Assembly (NCBI RefSeq): GCF_009604455.1 | Contig: NZ_WEGL01000009.1 | Span: 372,001 to 436,000 of the forward strand | DNA from: Streptomyces sp. RB17 | GTDB lineage: Bacteria > Actinomycetota > Actinomycetes > Streptomycetales > Streptomycetaceae | Length of the DNA stretch: 64,000 bases | Direction: 5' to 3' | Shown here: positions 29,807 through 38,197 of the stretch, in pieces | Layout: each line of letters begins with the position of its first letter | How positions within the stretch are numbered: position 1 is the first letter of the stretch | Notes under the pieces: model-generated | Seen by the model: only the letters and a program-made list of their open reading frames with translations | What the model was told of the DNA's origin: nothing | Database searches by the model: none | Position numbers and translations under genes: made by a program

Positions 29807-30211
29807 GTGGCCGTTGTTCTCGTCGTCCTGCTCGCCGGATGTTCGTCCGGTTCGGGGGCCGGTGCCGGCGCCGGGGTGAGGACGGGGCCGGGAGTGGTCG
29901 GTACGAGTGCGTCCGTGCCGGCGTGGGCGCACGGTATGGGCACGGTCAGGGAGTCGCGGCTGCCGGTCGAGGCGCGCAGGACGCTCGTACTGATCGACAA
30001 GGGCGGGCCCTTCCCGTACGCCAAGGACGGTGTCGTCTTCGGGAACTTCGAGGGGCATCTGCCGAAGCACCGGCGCGGCTACTACCACGAGTACACGGTC
30101 AGCACGCCCGGCTCGCACGATCGCGGTGCCCGGCGCATGGTCACGGGGCAGGGCGGCGAGATCTACTACACCGATGATCACTACAACTCGTTCCGGGCGG
30201 TGCTGAGATGA
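29807..30211 (+). CDS. Secreted/lipid-anchored guanyl-specific ribonuclease (RNase Sa/barnase family)
   Basis: A hydrophobic segment VAVVLVVLLAGC with lipobox LAGC precedes a Gly/Ala linker and an RNase Sa-type domain. The catalytic Glu, Arg and His of the family are in YYHEYTV, RGARRM and DDHYNSF, and GPFPYAKDGVVFGNFEGHLP matches the conserved core. It should cleave RNA after G outside the cell. The start is unclear. A strong GGAGG (29765-29769) and ATG (29776) are one base out of frame. The first in-frame start after them is GTG 29807, used here. An in-frame ATG at 29159 would add the whole repeat array. The barstar gene overlaps the stop by 4 nt. Confidence 0.75.
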   Translation: MAVVLVVLLAGCSSGSGAGAGAGVRTGPGVVGTSASVPAWAHGMGTVRESRLPVEARRTLVLIDKGGPFPYAKDGVVFGNFEGHLPKHRRGYYHEYTVSTPGSHDRGARRMVTGQGGEIYYTDDHYNSFRAVLR

Positions 30212-30522
30212 AGGAACTCGTGGTCACGCTGGACCTCGACGGAGTCGCGGACAAGGCCGGCCTGATGGACCGTGCGGCCCGTGCCCTCGCGCTGCCCGAC
30301 TGGTTCGGCCGCAACTGGGACGCCCTGGCCGACTCCCTCGGTGACCACACGGTGTGGCCCGAGGACGCGGTCGAGAGGGGACTGCTGATCGTCGTGCGGA
30401 ACTGGCGGCCGTACGCCGAGGCCCGGCCGGACGAGTGGCGGATCGCGCAGGAGGTGTTCGCCGAGGCCGCGGACCACACACCCGCCCTGTCCGTCGCCCT
30501 CGCTCTCGGAGGATCCTCCTAA
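30208..30522 (+). CDS. Barstar-family ribonuclease inhibitor
   Basis: This 104-residue protein begins MKELVVTLDLDGVADKAGLM and contains LPDWFGRNWDALADSLGDH, the barstar helix whose residues plug the barnase active site. It would protect the cytoplasm from the ribonuclease encoded just upstream. The ATG overlaps the nuclease stop (ATGA), so nuclease and inhibitor are translationally coupled. The pairing of an RNase Sa-type enzyme with a barstar gene supports both calls. Confidence 0.9.
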   Translation: MKELVVTLDLDGVADKAGLMDRAARALALPDWFGRNWDALADSLGDHTVWPEDAVERGLLIVVRNWRPYAEARPDEWRIAQEVFAEAADHTPALSVALALGGSS

Positions 30523-30655
30523 GTGATCGGCGCTCACCCTGGAGGTTCTGTGCCGGCATGACAACCCGCCCGACATGGGACAATGAAGTACGTGCTCTTT
30601 TCCCCCTGGCGCACCCGTCGGGGGGTCACCTCTGATCGACTGGGATGTGCGGCAC

Positions 30656-32098
30656 GTGCGTTTCCTCAATGACATCCAGCCCGCGTACGACCTGACGTAC
30701 GACGACGTGTTCATGGTGCCGAGCCGCTCCGCGGTGGGCTCGCGTCAGGGTGTGGACCTCAGCTCGCCGGACGGCACGGGCACCACCATCCCGCTCGTCG
30801 TGGCCAACATGACCGCAATCGCCGGCCGCCGCATGGCCGAGACGATGGCCCGCCGCGGCGGTCTGGTGGTCATCCCGCAGGACATCCCGATCGACGTCGT
30901 CACCGACGTCGTCTCCTGGGTGAAGAGCCGGCACCTGGTGCTCGACACGCCGATCGTGCTGGCCCCGCACCAGACCGTCGCCGACGCCCTGGCGCTGCTG
31001 CCCAAGCGCGCCCACAACGCCGGTGTGGTCGTGGACGAGGAGCAGCGGCCCGTCGGCGTCGTCACCGACGCGGACCTCACCGGCGTCGACCGCTTCACCC
31101 AGCTCGAAGTGGTCATGTCCAAGGACCTGCTGCTGCTCGACGCGGACATCGACCCGCGCGAGGCCTTCAACACCCTGGACCACCACAACCGCCGCTACGC
31201 CCCGGCCGTCGACAAGGACGGCAAGCTGGCCGGCATCCTCACCCGCAAGGGCGCCCTGCGCGCCACGCTGTACACCCCGGCGGTCGACGCGAACGGCAAG
31301 CTGCGCATCGCCGCCGCCGTCGGCATCAACGGCGACGTGGCGGGCAAGGCCAAGCAGCTGCTCGACGCGGGCGTGGACACGCTCGTCATCGACACCGCGC
31401 ACGGCCACCAGGAGTCGATGATCACCGCCGTCAAGCTGGTGCGGGCGCTCGACCCGCAGGTGCCTATCGTCGCGGGCAACATCGTCTCCGCCGAGGGCGT
31501 GAAGGACCTGATCGACGCCGGCGCGGACATCATCAAGGTCGGTGTGGGCCCCGGCGCCATGTGCACCACCCGCATGATGACCGGCGTGGGCCGGCCGCAG
31601 TTCTCCGCGGTCCTGGAGTGCGCCGCCGAGGCGAGGAAGTACGGCAAGCACGTGTGGGCCGACGGCGGTGTCCGCCACCCGCGCGACGTGGCCATGGCCC
31701 TCGCGGCCGGCGCGTCCAACGTGATGGTCGGCTCCTGGTTCGCCGGCACCTACGAGTCCCCGGGCGACCTCCAGCACGACGCCAACGGCCGCGCCTACAA
31801 GGAGTCCTTCGGCATGGCGTCCGCGCGTGCGGTCGCCAACCGTACGTCGGAGGAGTCGGCGTACGACCGTGCCCGCAAGGCGCTCTTCGAGGAGGGCATC
31901 TCCACCTCGCGCATGTTCCTCGACCCGGCCCGCCCGGGTGTCGAGGACCTGATCGACTCGATCATCGCGGGTGTCCGCTCCTCCTGCACCTACGCCGGTG
32001 CCGGCTCCCTGGAGGAGTTCGCCGAGAAGGCCATCGTGGGTATCCAGAGCGCCGCCGGCTATGCCGAGGGCAAGCCGCTGCACGCGAGCTGGAGCTGA
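30656..32098 (+). CDS. guaB1: GuaB1-family IMP dehydrogenase-related protein (probable GMP reductase)
   Basis: The 480-residue TIM barrel carries two CBS domains (about 95-210). The active-site Cys loop is in GVGPGAMCTTRMMTGVG, and the flap region has MASARAVANRTS. It belongs to the GuaB1 branch, distinct from true GuaB. In mycobacteria GuaB1 was shown to be a GMP reductase whose CBS domains sense ATP/GTP. I assign that function by family. Homologues start MRFLNDIQPAYDLTYDDVFM, so the GTG at 30656 is used; GTG 30647 is the alternative. Confidence 0.88.
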   Translation: MRFLNDIQPAYDLTYDDVFMVPSRSAVGSRQGVDLSSPDGTGTTIPLVVANMTAIAGRRMAETMARRGGLVVIPQDIPIDVVTDVVSWVKSRHLVLDTPIVLAPHQTVADALALLPKRAHNAGVVVDEEQRPVGVVTDADLTGVDRFTQLEVVMSKDLLLLDADIDPREAFNTLDHHNRRYAPAVDKDGKLAGILTRKGALRATLYTPAVDANGKLRIAAAVGINGDVAGKAKQLLDAGVDTLVIDTAHGHQESMITAVKLVRALDPQVPIVAGNIVSAEGVKDLIDAGADIIKVGVGPGAMCTTRMMTGVGRPQFSAVLECAAEARKYGKHVWADGGVRHPRDVAMALAAGASNVMVGSWFAGTYESPGDLQHDANGRAYKESFGMASARAVANRTSEESAYDRARKALFEEGISTSRMFLDPARPGVEDLIDSIIAGVRSSCTYAGAGSLEEFAEKAIVGIQSAAGYAEGKPLHASWS

Positions 32099-32115
32099 GC
32101 CCAACTCCCTTCCGT

Positions 32116-32157
32116 ACGGCCCCCGTTGTTCCCGTTCGCCGGGAGAACGGGGGCCGT
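32116..32157 (+). terminator. Terminator after guaB1
   Basis: A perfect 12-bp outer stem (32116-32127 with 32146-32157) encloses an inner CCCG/CGGG stem around TTCGC. It lies 18 nt after the guaB1 stop. Confidence 0.8.
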
Positions 32158-32213
32158 TGCCCTGCAACGGTCGACAGCCGGCGCACAACGATTTGTCATT
32201 CCGGGCCGAGGAA

Positions 32214-32362
32214 CGCAATGATCATGCGGGGACGCGCAAGGTTGCTGCATTACGCCCGTGAAGGCCACCCCCGTAAGGTGCTGCGCTGTACGTGGCGTGG
32301 CGGGGACTCCGCTCGGTCGGCTCCTGCCCTCGCAGGCTGCCACCGGTCCCCGAACGCAATGA
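32214..32362. promoter_or_regulatory. CGCAAYGA motifs upstream of the permease
   Basis: CGCAATGA occurs at 32214-32221 and 32355-32362, with a related CGCACAACGA at 32182-32191. The same octamer (CGCAAYGA) occurs twice before davA at 44613 and 44644. With an Lrp gene just after the permease, these are candidate Lrp/AsnC sites. Confidence 0.4.
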
Positions 32363-32386
32363 CCGGCAGGACGAAGGAGCCAGCGC

Positions 32387-33877
32387 GTGCTCGACCAAGG
32401 CGCACCCCCGCACGACCGCACAGCGACCGCCCCCGCATCCCCGGGCGTCGCCGCGCGCCTCATGCGGCGCAAGCCCGTGGAACGCCTGGTCGCGGAGGGC
32501 GGCCAGGGCGAGGGAGGCTCGCTCCGGCGGTCCCTCGGCCTGTGGCAGCTCACCATGATCAGCATCGGTGCCACCCTCGGCACCGGCATCTTCGTCGTCC
32601 TCGGCGAGGCCGTCCCCAAGGCGGGTCCGGCCGTCACCCTGTCCTTCGTGATTGCCGGCCTCACCGCGCTGTTCTCCGCCCTGTCCTACGCCGAGCTGGC
32701 GGGCACCATCCCCGTCTCCGGCTCCTCGTACTCGTACGCATACGCAACGATGGGCGAACTGATCGCCTGGGTCTGCGGCTGGTGCCTGCTGCTGGAGTAC
32801 GGCGTTTCGGTCGCCGCCGTGGCCGTCGGCTGGGGCGAGTACCTGAACGAGCTGCTGAGCGGCACCATCGGCGTCACCATCCCGAAGGCCTTCGCCAACC
32901 CGCCCGGCGTCGACGGCGGTGTCTTCAACCTGCCCGCCCTGATCGTCGTGATCCTCGCGATGGTGTTCCTGCTGGGCGGCGCCAAGGAGTCCGCGCGGGC
33001 CAACACCATCATGGTGTCCGTGAAGATCGCCGCGCTGATCCTGTTCTGCGCGATCGGCTTCATGGGCTTCAAGTCCGGCAACTACTCCCACTTCATGCCG
33101 CTCGGCATGGCGGGCGTCAGCGGCGCCGGCGCCACGCTGTTCTTCTCGTACATCGGCTTCGACGCCGCCTCCACCGCCGGTGAGGAGGCCAAGGACGCCC
33201 AGCGCGACCTGCCTCGCGCGATCATGCTGTCCCTGGTCATCGTGACCGCCCTGTACGTGCTGGTCGCCGCCGTCGCCGTCGGTGCCAAGCCGTGGCGGAG
33301 CTTCAACGACTCCGAGGCCACGCTCGCCCAGATCATGAAGGACGTCACCGGGCAGAGCTTCTGGGGCACCCTGCTGGCCTTCTGCGCGGTCATCGCCATC
33401 GCGAGCGTCGTCCTGACCGTGCTCTACGGCCAGACCCGCATCCTGTTCGCCATGTCCCGCGACGGCCTGGTGCCCAAGATCTTCGCCAGGGTCCACCCGA
33501 AGACCGGCGCCCCGCGCGCCAACACGGTCATCGTGTCACTGTTCTGCGGTGTCCTCGCCGCCGCGATCCCGCTCGGCCAGCTGGCGGACGCCACGAGCAT
33601 CGGCACGCTGTTCGCCTTCGCGCTGGTCAACGTCGCGGTCGTGGTGCTGCGCCGGACGCGCCCGCACATGAAGCGCACCTTCCGCGTCCCGCTGTCGCCG
33701 GTGCTGCCCGCGCTGGGCTTCGCCTTCTGCGTGTGGATGATGGGCAGCCTGTCCACCGTCACCTGGATGGTGTTCGGTGTCTGGATGGCCGTCGGGCTCG
33801 TGTTCTACTTCGTATACGGCTATCGCCGTTCCCGTCTCGCGACCGGTGACGGCCTCGCGGTGACGGCAGAGAAGTGA
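32387..33877 (+). CDS. APC-superfamily cationic amino-acid permease
   Basis: The 496-residue protein has about 12 membrane segments after a 45-residue cytosolic N-terminus. The APC signature is in LTMISIGATLGTGIFVVLGE (first helix, with the unwound GTG substrate loop). It resembles the bacterial CAT branch, which takes up lysine, arginine and related amino acids. GAAGGAG precedes the GTG start by about 7 nt. An Lrp-family gene follows 27 nt after the stop, suggesting local control. Cationic substrate is inferred from family only. Confidence 0.85.
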   Translation: MLDQGAPPHDRTATAPASPGVAARLMRRKPVERLVAEGGQGEGGSLRRSLGLWQLTMISIGATLGTGIFVVLGEAVPKAGPAVTLSFVIAGLTALFSALSYAELAGTIPVSGSSYSYAYATMGELIAWVCGWCLLLEYGVSVAAVAVGWGEYLNELLSGTIGVTIPKAFANPPGVDGGVFNLPALIVVILAMVFLLGGAKESARANTIMVSVKIAALILFCAIGFMGFKSGNYSHFMPLGMAGVSGAGATLFFSYIGFDAASTAGEEAKDAQRDLPRAIMLSLVIVTALYVLVAAVAVGAKPWRSFNDSEATLAQIMKDVTGQSFWGTLLAFCAVIAIASVVLTVLYGQTRILFAMSRDGLVPKIFARVHPKTGAPRANTVIVSLFCGVLAAAIPLGQLADATSIGTLFAFALVNVAVVVLRRTRPHMKRTFRVPLSPVLPALGFAFCVWMMGSLSTVTWMVFGVWMAVGLVFYFVYGYRRSRLATGDGLAVTAEK

Positions 33878-33904
33878 CCGGACCGAAGAAGTGAAACACC
33901 CGCT

Positions 33905-34357
33905 GTGCTGAACGATCTCGACGAACGTATCGTGCACGCCCTCGCCGAGGACGCCCGCCGCTCCTACGCCGACATCGGGCAGATGGTCGGCCTGTCCGCG
34001 CCCGCGGTGAAGCGGCGCGTGGACCGGCTGCGGGCCACCGGAGCGATCACCGGATTCACCGTGCGGGTGGATCCGGCGGCGCTCGGCTGGGAGACCGAGG
34101 GCTACATCGAGATCTACTGCCGGCGGAACACCTCGCCGGACACCATCCAGCGGGGCCTGGAGCGGTATCAGGAGGTCGTGGCCGCGTCCACCGTGACCGG
34201 GGACGCGGACGCGATCGCGCAGGTCTTCGCCTCCGACATGCGTCACTTCGAGCGGGTGCTGGAGCGGATCGCCGGGGAGCCGTTCGTGGAGCGGACCAAG
34301 TCGGTGCTGGTGCTGTCGCCGTTGCTGCGGCGTTTCTCTTCGGGGGCGCCGGGGTAG
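33905..34357 (+). CDS. Lrp/AsnC-family transcriptional regulator
   Basis: The 150-residue protein has an N-terminal HTH (about 5-55: IVHALAEDARRSYADIGQMV, then GLSAPAVKRRVDRL). A RAM ligand-binding domain follows with TVTGDADAIAQVFASD. Lrp-type proteins sense amino acids and form octamers. It follows the permease by 27 nt and is probably cotranscribed. It is the best candidate to bind the CGCAAYGA motifs before the permease and davAB. Confidence 0.92.
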   Translation: MLNDLDERIVHALAEDARRSYADIGQMVGLSAPAVKRRVDRLRATGAITGFTVRVDPAALGWETEGYIEIYCRRNTSPDTIQRGLERYQEVVAASTVTGDADAIAQVFASDMRHFERVLERIAGEPFVERTKSVLVLSPLLRRFSSGAPG

Positions 34358-34375
34358 GCGGCGGTCCCCGCGGCT

Positions 34376-35116
34376 CTACTCCGCCGTCTTGCGCGCCAGC
34401 GCATTGTTGTCGATCGAGTTCCGCACGCTGAAGCTCACCGCGTCCGAGCGGTACCGGTCGTCCGACCACTCCACCGGCCGCCCTTCCCGGGTCGTCGTCA
34501 CGCGTCGCACCCGCAGCAGCGGACTCGTGCGGCGAACCCCCAGCAGCTCGGCGTCCTGCGCCCCGGCGGCGACCGCGTCGATGACATGCTCCCCGTACGC
34601 GAAGACAAGCCCCGTGTCGTCGTACAGCCGCTGGGTGACCGAGGGGCACTCCGGCTCGATCGACTCGACCGCCGGGGAGATCCAGTCGGCGTACACCGTG
34701 CGTTCGAGCAGCACCGGTTCGCCGTCCAGACCGCGCACCCGGAGCACGTGCAACACCTGTGTGCCGAGGGGAAGTTGGAGGCGTACGGCGTCCTCGGCCG
34801 TGGCAGGGCGGTACTCCTGGGACACCACCTGGCCCGTGGCCTCGCGGCCCATCGCGCGGGCCCACTGGGCGAAGCTGCGCAGTTCCTCGAAGCTCTGGCT
34901 GCGGCGGCTCGCGAGCACGACGCGGCGGGCGCCCTGGCGGGAGCCGATGAGCCCCTCGGAGGTCAGGGCGGCGACGGCCTGGCGGACCGTACCGCGTGAG
35001 ACGCCGTAGGCCGCGGCGAGCTCCGACTCCGAGGGCAGCCGGCTGCCGACCGTGTACTCCTCGCGGTCGATCGCGCGCCGCAGCTCGTCGGCGATCTCCT
35101 CGTGTCGCGCCGTCAT
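34376..35116 (-). CDS. GntR-family (HutC/UTRA) transcriptional repressor
   Basis: An N-terminal winged helix (residues 1-70, SRLPSESELAAAYGVSRGTV) precedes a UTRA effector domain (about 90-235). This is the PhnF/HutC/DasR architecture, which usually senses a small phosphorylated or amino compound. It is divergent from the importer operon. An 18-bp perfect palindrome between them at 35270-35287 is the likely operator. The gene ends 18 nt from the convergent Lrp gene. Confidence 0.92.
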   Translation of the reverse strand: MTARHEEIADELRRAIDREEYTVGSRLPSESELAAAYGVSRGTVRQAVAALTSEGLIGSRQGARRVVLASRRSQSFEELRSFAQWARAMGREATGQVVSQEYRPATAEDAVRLQLPLGTQVLHVLRVRGLDGEPVLLERTVYADWISPAVESIEPECPSVTQRLYDDTGLVFAYGEHVIDAVAAGAQDAELLGVRRTSPLLRVRRVTTTREGRPVEWSDDRYRSDAVSFSVRNSIDNNALARKTAE

Positions 35117-35269
35117 GCTTCCCCTCTGCTCAGGTCACTGTGCACAGCGTGACCAGCCTAATCGAGACCTGAGCGTGATCTGAAACGGCCTGGATTGTGC
35201 AGCCAACCAGGGCCCAAAGTTTCGCTCCCGTTTACAGACAGGACACCGCGAGCGGGCGTACTGTGACCC

Positions 35270-35287
35270 AACTTGTTCAGACAAGTT
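35270..35287. promoter_or_regulatory. GntR/HutC operator before the importer operon
   Basis: AACTTGTTCAGACAAGTT is a perfect palindrome except for the central TCAG. It has the layout of DasR-type sites (ACTGGTCTAGACCAGT) with T for G at the second specificity position. It lies about 45 nt before the first importer gene and 154 nt before the divergent regulator. Confidence 0.65.
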
Positions 35288-35329
35288 CTCCGCACTGCCT
35301 CAACCCTCGTGTGCACCCCTGGAGAGATC

Positions 35330-36490
35330 GTGACCGTGTCCCTGCCGAGAAACGCCGTCCTCGGCGGCTCCCTCGCCGTCGTCGCCGCGCTCGCGCTCAG
35401 CGCCTGCGGCGCCGCCCCCGACAACGCGTCGACCACCACCAAGGACGGCAAGAACGCCGCCACCGCCACCTCAGCGGCCGACTTCGGCGGCATGGCCGCC
35501 CTGGTCAAGGCGGCCAAGAAGGAAGGCACGCTGCACATCATCGCCGTGCCCCGCGACTGGGCCAACTACGGCGCGATCATCGACGGCTTCCAGAAGAAGT
35601 ACGGCATCAAGATCCAGGACGAGAGCCCCGACGGCTCCAGCCAGGACGAGATCAACGCCGTCACCACGCGCAAGGGGCAGGACCGCGCCCCCGACGTTCT
35701 CGACCTGGGCTCCTCGTTCGCGCTGAGCGCCGCCCAGCAGGGGCTGCTCGCGCCGTACAAGGTGACCTCCTACGCCGACATCCCCGAGGGCCAGAAGGAC
35801 CCGCAGGCCCGCTGGTACAACGACTACGGCGGCTATGTCTCCATCGGCTGCGACGCCAAGCGCGTGAAGACCTGTCCGACCAGCTTCAAGGACCTGCTCA
35901 AGCCCGAGTACAAGGGCCAGGTCGCCCTCAACGGCAACCCCACCAAGTCCGGCTCGGCCTTCGGCGGCGTCTACGCGGCGGCCCTCGCGAACGGCGGCTC
36001 GTTCGACGACATCCAGCCCGGCCTTGACTTCTTCGCCAAGCTGAAGAAGAGCGGCAACTACACGCCCGTCGAGTCCACCCCGGCCACCGTCGAGAAGGGC
36101 GAGACGCCCATCTCCATCGACTGGGACTACCTGAACGCCGGTTACGCCGACGAGTTCAAGTCCAAGGGCCTCGACTGGAAGGTTGCCGTCCCGAGCGACG
36201 GCCAGTACGCCCAGTACTACTCCCAGGCCATCAACAAGGACGCCGCGCACCCGGCGGCCGCCCGCCTGTGGCAGGAGTACCTGTACAGCGCCGAGGGTCA
36301 GAACCTGTGGCTGGGGGGCTACGCCCGCCCGGCCCTGATGACCGCCATGGAGAAGGCCGGCACCCTCGACAAGACCGCCGCCGCCAAGCTCCCGAAGGTC
36401 ACCGGCACGCCGTCCTTCCCGTCCGAGACCCAGCAGAGCAAGGCCAAGACGGTCATCGCGCAGGGCTGGGGGAAGGCCGTCTCCGGATGA
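35330..36490 (+). CDS. ABC transporter substrate-binding lipoprotein
   Basis: A signal peptide with lipobox LSAC (MTVSLPRNAVLGG..., Cys near residue 25) precedes a periplasmic-type binding fold. The segments GTLHIIAVPRDWANYGAIID and APDVLDLGSSFAL place it with the PotD/AfuA/PhnS group. Members bind iron, polyamines, thiamine or aminoethylphosphonate. GTG 35330 is given; GTG 35336 has better spacing from GGAGAG. The stop overlaps the first permease start (ATGA). The operon's terminal phosphatase fusion favours an organophosphorus substrate, but this is inference. Confidence 0.85.
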   Translation: MTVSLPRNAVLGGSLAVVAALALSACGAAPDNASTTTKDGKNAATATSAADFGGMAALVKAAKKEGTLHIIAVPRDWANYGAIIDGFQKKYGIKIQDESPDGSSQDEINAVTTRKGQDRAPDVLDLGSSFALSAAQQGLLAPYKVTSYADIPEGQKDPQARWYNDYGGYVSIGCDAKRVKTCPTSFKDLLKPEYKGQVALNGNPTKSGSAFGGVYAAALANGGSFDDIQPGLDFFAKLKKSGNYTPVESTPATVEKGETPISIDWDYLNAGYADEFKSKGLDWKVAVPSDGQYAQYYSQAINKDAAHPAAARLWQEYLYSAEGQNLWLGGYARPALMTAMEKAGTLDKTAAAKLPKVTGTPSFPSETQQSKAKTVIAQGWGKAVSG

Positions 36491-37386
36491 CCGCCGCTCT
36501 CCCGCGCGCGGACGTGGCGCCCGTCGCTTCGCAGAAGCGGCGGCGCCGCGCCCCCGGCTGGCTCGCCGTCGTCCCCCTGCTGGTATTCGTCGCGATCGCC
36601 TTCGGCCTGCCCGCGGTGGCCATCGTGAACGGCGCCTTCTCGGTCGACGACGCCACCACGGGCGCCACCAGCTACACCGGCGCCAACATGACGGCCTCGC
36701 TGAAAGGCCCGTACCTCACCGCCCTGCTCGGCAGCGTCAAGCTGTCCGCGATCTCCGCCGCGCTCGGCGCCCTGCTCGGGCTGCCGCTCGCCCAGGCCGT
36801 GGTCAGCTCCCGCTCCCGCTGGCTGCGCGAGGCCGTGCTGACCGCCTCGGGCGTGCTCGCCAACTTCGGCGGTGTCCCGCTGGCCTTCGCCTTCGTCGCC
36901 ACCCTCGGCAACGCGGGCGTCCTCACCGTGCACCTGGGCCTGAAGGACAGCGGCTGGGACCTCTACAGCTTCTGGGGTCTGGTCCTCGTCTACCTGTACT
37001 TCCTCATCCCGCTGATGGTCCTCACCATCACGCCCGCGCTGGACGGCCTGCGCGCGCAGTGGCGCGAGGCCGCGCTGAACAACGGCGCCACCGGCGTGCA
37101 GTACTGGCGGCACGTGGCCCTGCCCGTGCTCGCGCCCTCGCTGCTCGGCGGCCTGGTGCTGCTGTTCGGCAGCGCCTTCGCCGCCTACGCCACCGCCGCC
37201 GCCATGGTCGGCAGCGCGGTCCCGCTGGTCACCCTGCAGATCGCCGACGCCCTGTCCGGCAACGTGCTGGTCGGCCAGGAGAACGTCGCCCTCGCCCTCA
37301 GCCTCGACATGGTCCTGGTGGCGGGCCTGGTGATGGCCGTGTACCTGCCCCTTCAGCGACGGAGTGCCCGATGGCTCGACGCCTGA
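36487..37386 (+). CDS. ABC transporter permease 1
   Basis: This 299-residue inner-membrane protein has about six transmembrane segments. The ATPase-contacting EAA loop is in WREAALNNGATGVQYWRHVA. It pairs with permease 2 as a heterodimer of the PotB/ThiP type. Its ATG overlaps the binding-protein stop by 4 nt, and its 3' end overlaps permease 2 by 16 nt, so all are translated together. Confidence 0.9.
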   Translation: MTAALPRADVAPVASQKRRRRAPGWLAVVPLLVFVAIAFGLPAVAIVNGAFSVDDATTGATSYTGANMTASLKGPYLTALLGSVKLSAISAALGALLGLPLAQAVVSSRSRWLREAVLTASGVLANFGGVPLAFAFVATLGNAGVLTVHLGLKDSGWDLYSFWGLVLVYLYFLIPLMVLTITPALDGLRAQWREAALNNGATGVQYWRHVALPVLAPSLLGGLVLLFGSAFAAYATAAAMVGSAVPLVTLQIADALSGNVLVGQENVALALSLDMVLVAGLVMAVYLPLQRRSARWLDA

Positions 37387-38192
37387 CCCCGTGGCGGTGG
37401 GTCGTCCTCGGCCTCGCCGCCCTGTACTTCCTGGTGCCGCTCGCCGCCTCCGTGATCTTCACGGTGGACGTCCCCGGCCAGGGCGTCACCTTCGACGCCT
37501 ACACCAAGATCCTCTCCGCCGACGGCTTCCTCTCCAGCCTGCTGCTCTCGCTGGAGCTGGCCGTCGCCACCATCGCGGTCGTCCTGCTGCTGATGGTGCC
37601 CGCCGTGGTCGCGCTGCGGCTCGGCGCGCCCCGGCTGCGGCCGGTGGTGGAGGTGGTGTGCTCGCTGCCGCTGGTGGTGCCGCCGATCGCGTTCGTCGCC
37701 GGCATCGCCACCGTCCTGAAGTGGGGCCCGGAGCATCTCTCCCGGACGCCGCTGTTCGAGACGTTCGTGGTGATCCAGAACGACAGCTTCCCCGTCGTGC
37801 TCGTCCTGGCCTATGTCGTGATGGCCCTGCCGTTCGTCTACCGCGCCCTGGACGCCGGCCTGCGCGCCATGGACGTACGGACCCTGGTCGAGGCGGCCCG
37901 CAGCTGCGGCGCCTCCTGGCCCAAGGCGCTCGTCCGGGCCGTGCTGCCCAATCTGCGCGGGGCCCTGCTCAACGCGTCCTTCCTCACGCTGGCCCTGGTC
38001 CTCGGCGAGTTCACGGTCTCCCACCTGCTGGGCTACGCCCCCTTCGCCGTGTGGATCTACAACGTCGGCGGCGAGCAGGCCCAGATGTCCGTCGCCGTGT
38101 CCGTGCTCAGCCTGCTCGTCACCTGGGCCCTGCTCCTCGCGCTCGCCGGTGCCGGCGGCGGACGCAACCGAACCGCACCTTCCCGGGGATGA
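37371..38192 (+). CDS. ABC transporter permease 2
   Basis: This 273-residue protein has about six membrane segments starting VVLGLAALYFLVPLAASVIF. Its EAA loop is VEAARSCGASWPKALVRAVL. It is the second half of the heterodimeric channel. The ATG at 37371 lies inside the end of permease 1. The C-terminus is short and basic (GGGRNRTAPSRG). Confidence 0.9.
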   Translation: MARRLTPWRWVVLGLAALYFLVPLAASVIFTVDVPGQGVTFDAYTKILSADGFLSSLLLSLELAVATIAVVLLLMVPAVVALRLGAPRLRPVVEVVCSLPLVVPPIAFVAGIATVLKWGPEHLSRTPLFETFVVIQNDSFPVVLVLAYVVMALPFVYRALDAGLRAMDVRTLVEAARSCGASWPKALVRAVLPNLRGALLNASFLTLALVLGEFTVSHLLGYAPFAVWIYNVGGEQAQMSVAVSVLSLLVTWALLLALAGAGGGRNRTAPSRG

Positions 38193-38197
38193 CCTAT

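Noticed and set aside
28138..30177. Long + strand protein reading PHAQPAPDGA repeats and continuing past the ribonuclease
   Set aside because: The frame is kept open by the 30-bp repeats; outside them it shows no domain, and it overlaps the SorC and ribonuclease genes out of frame.
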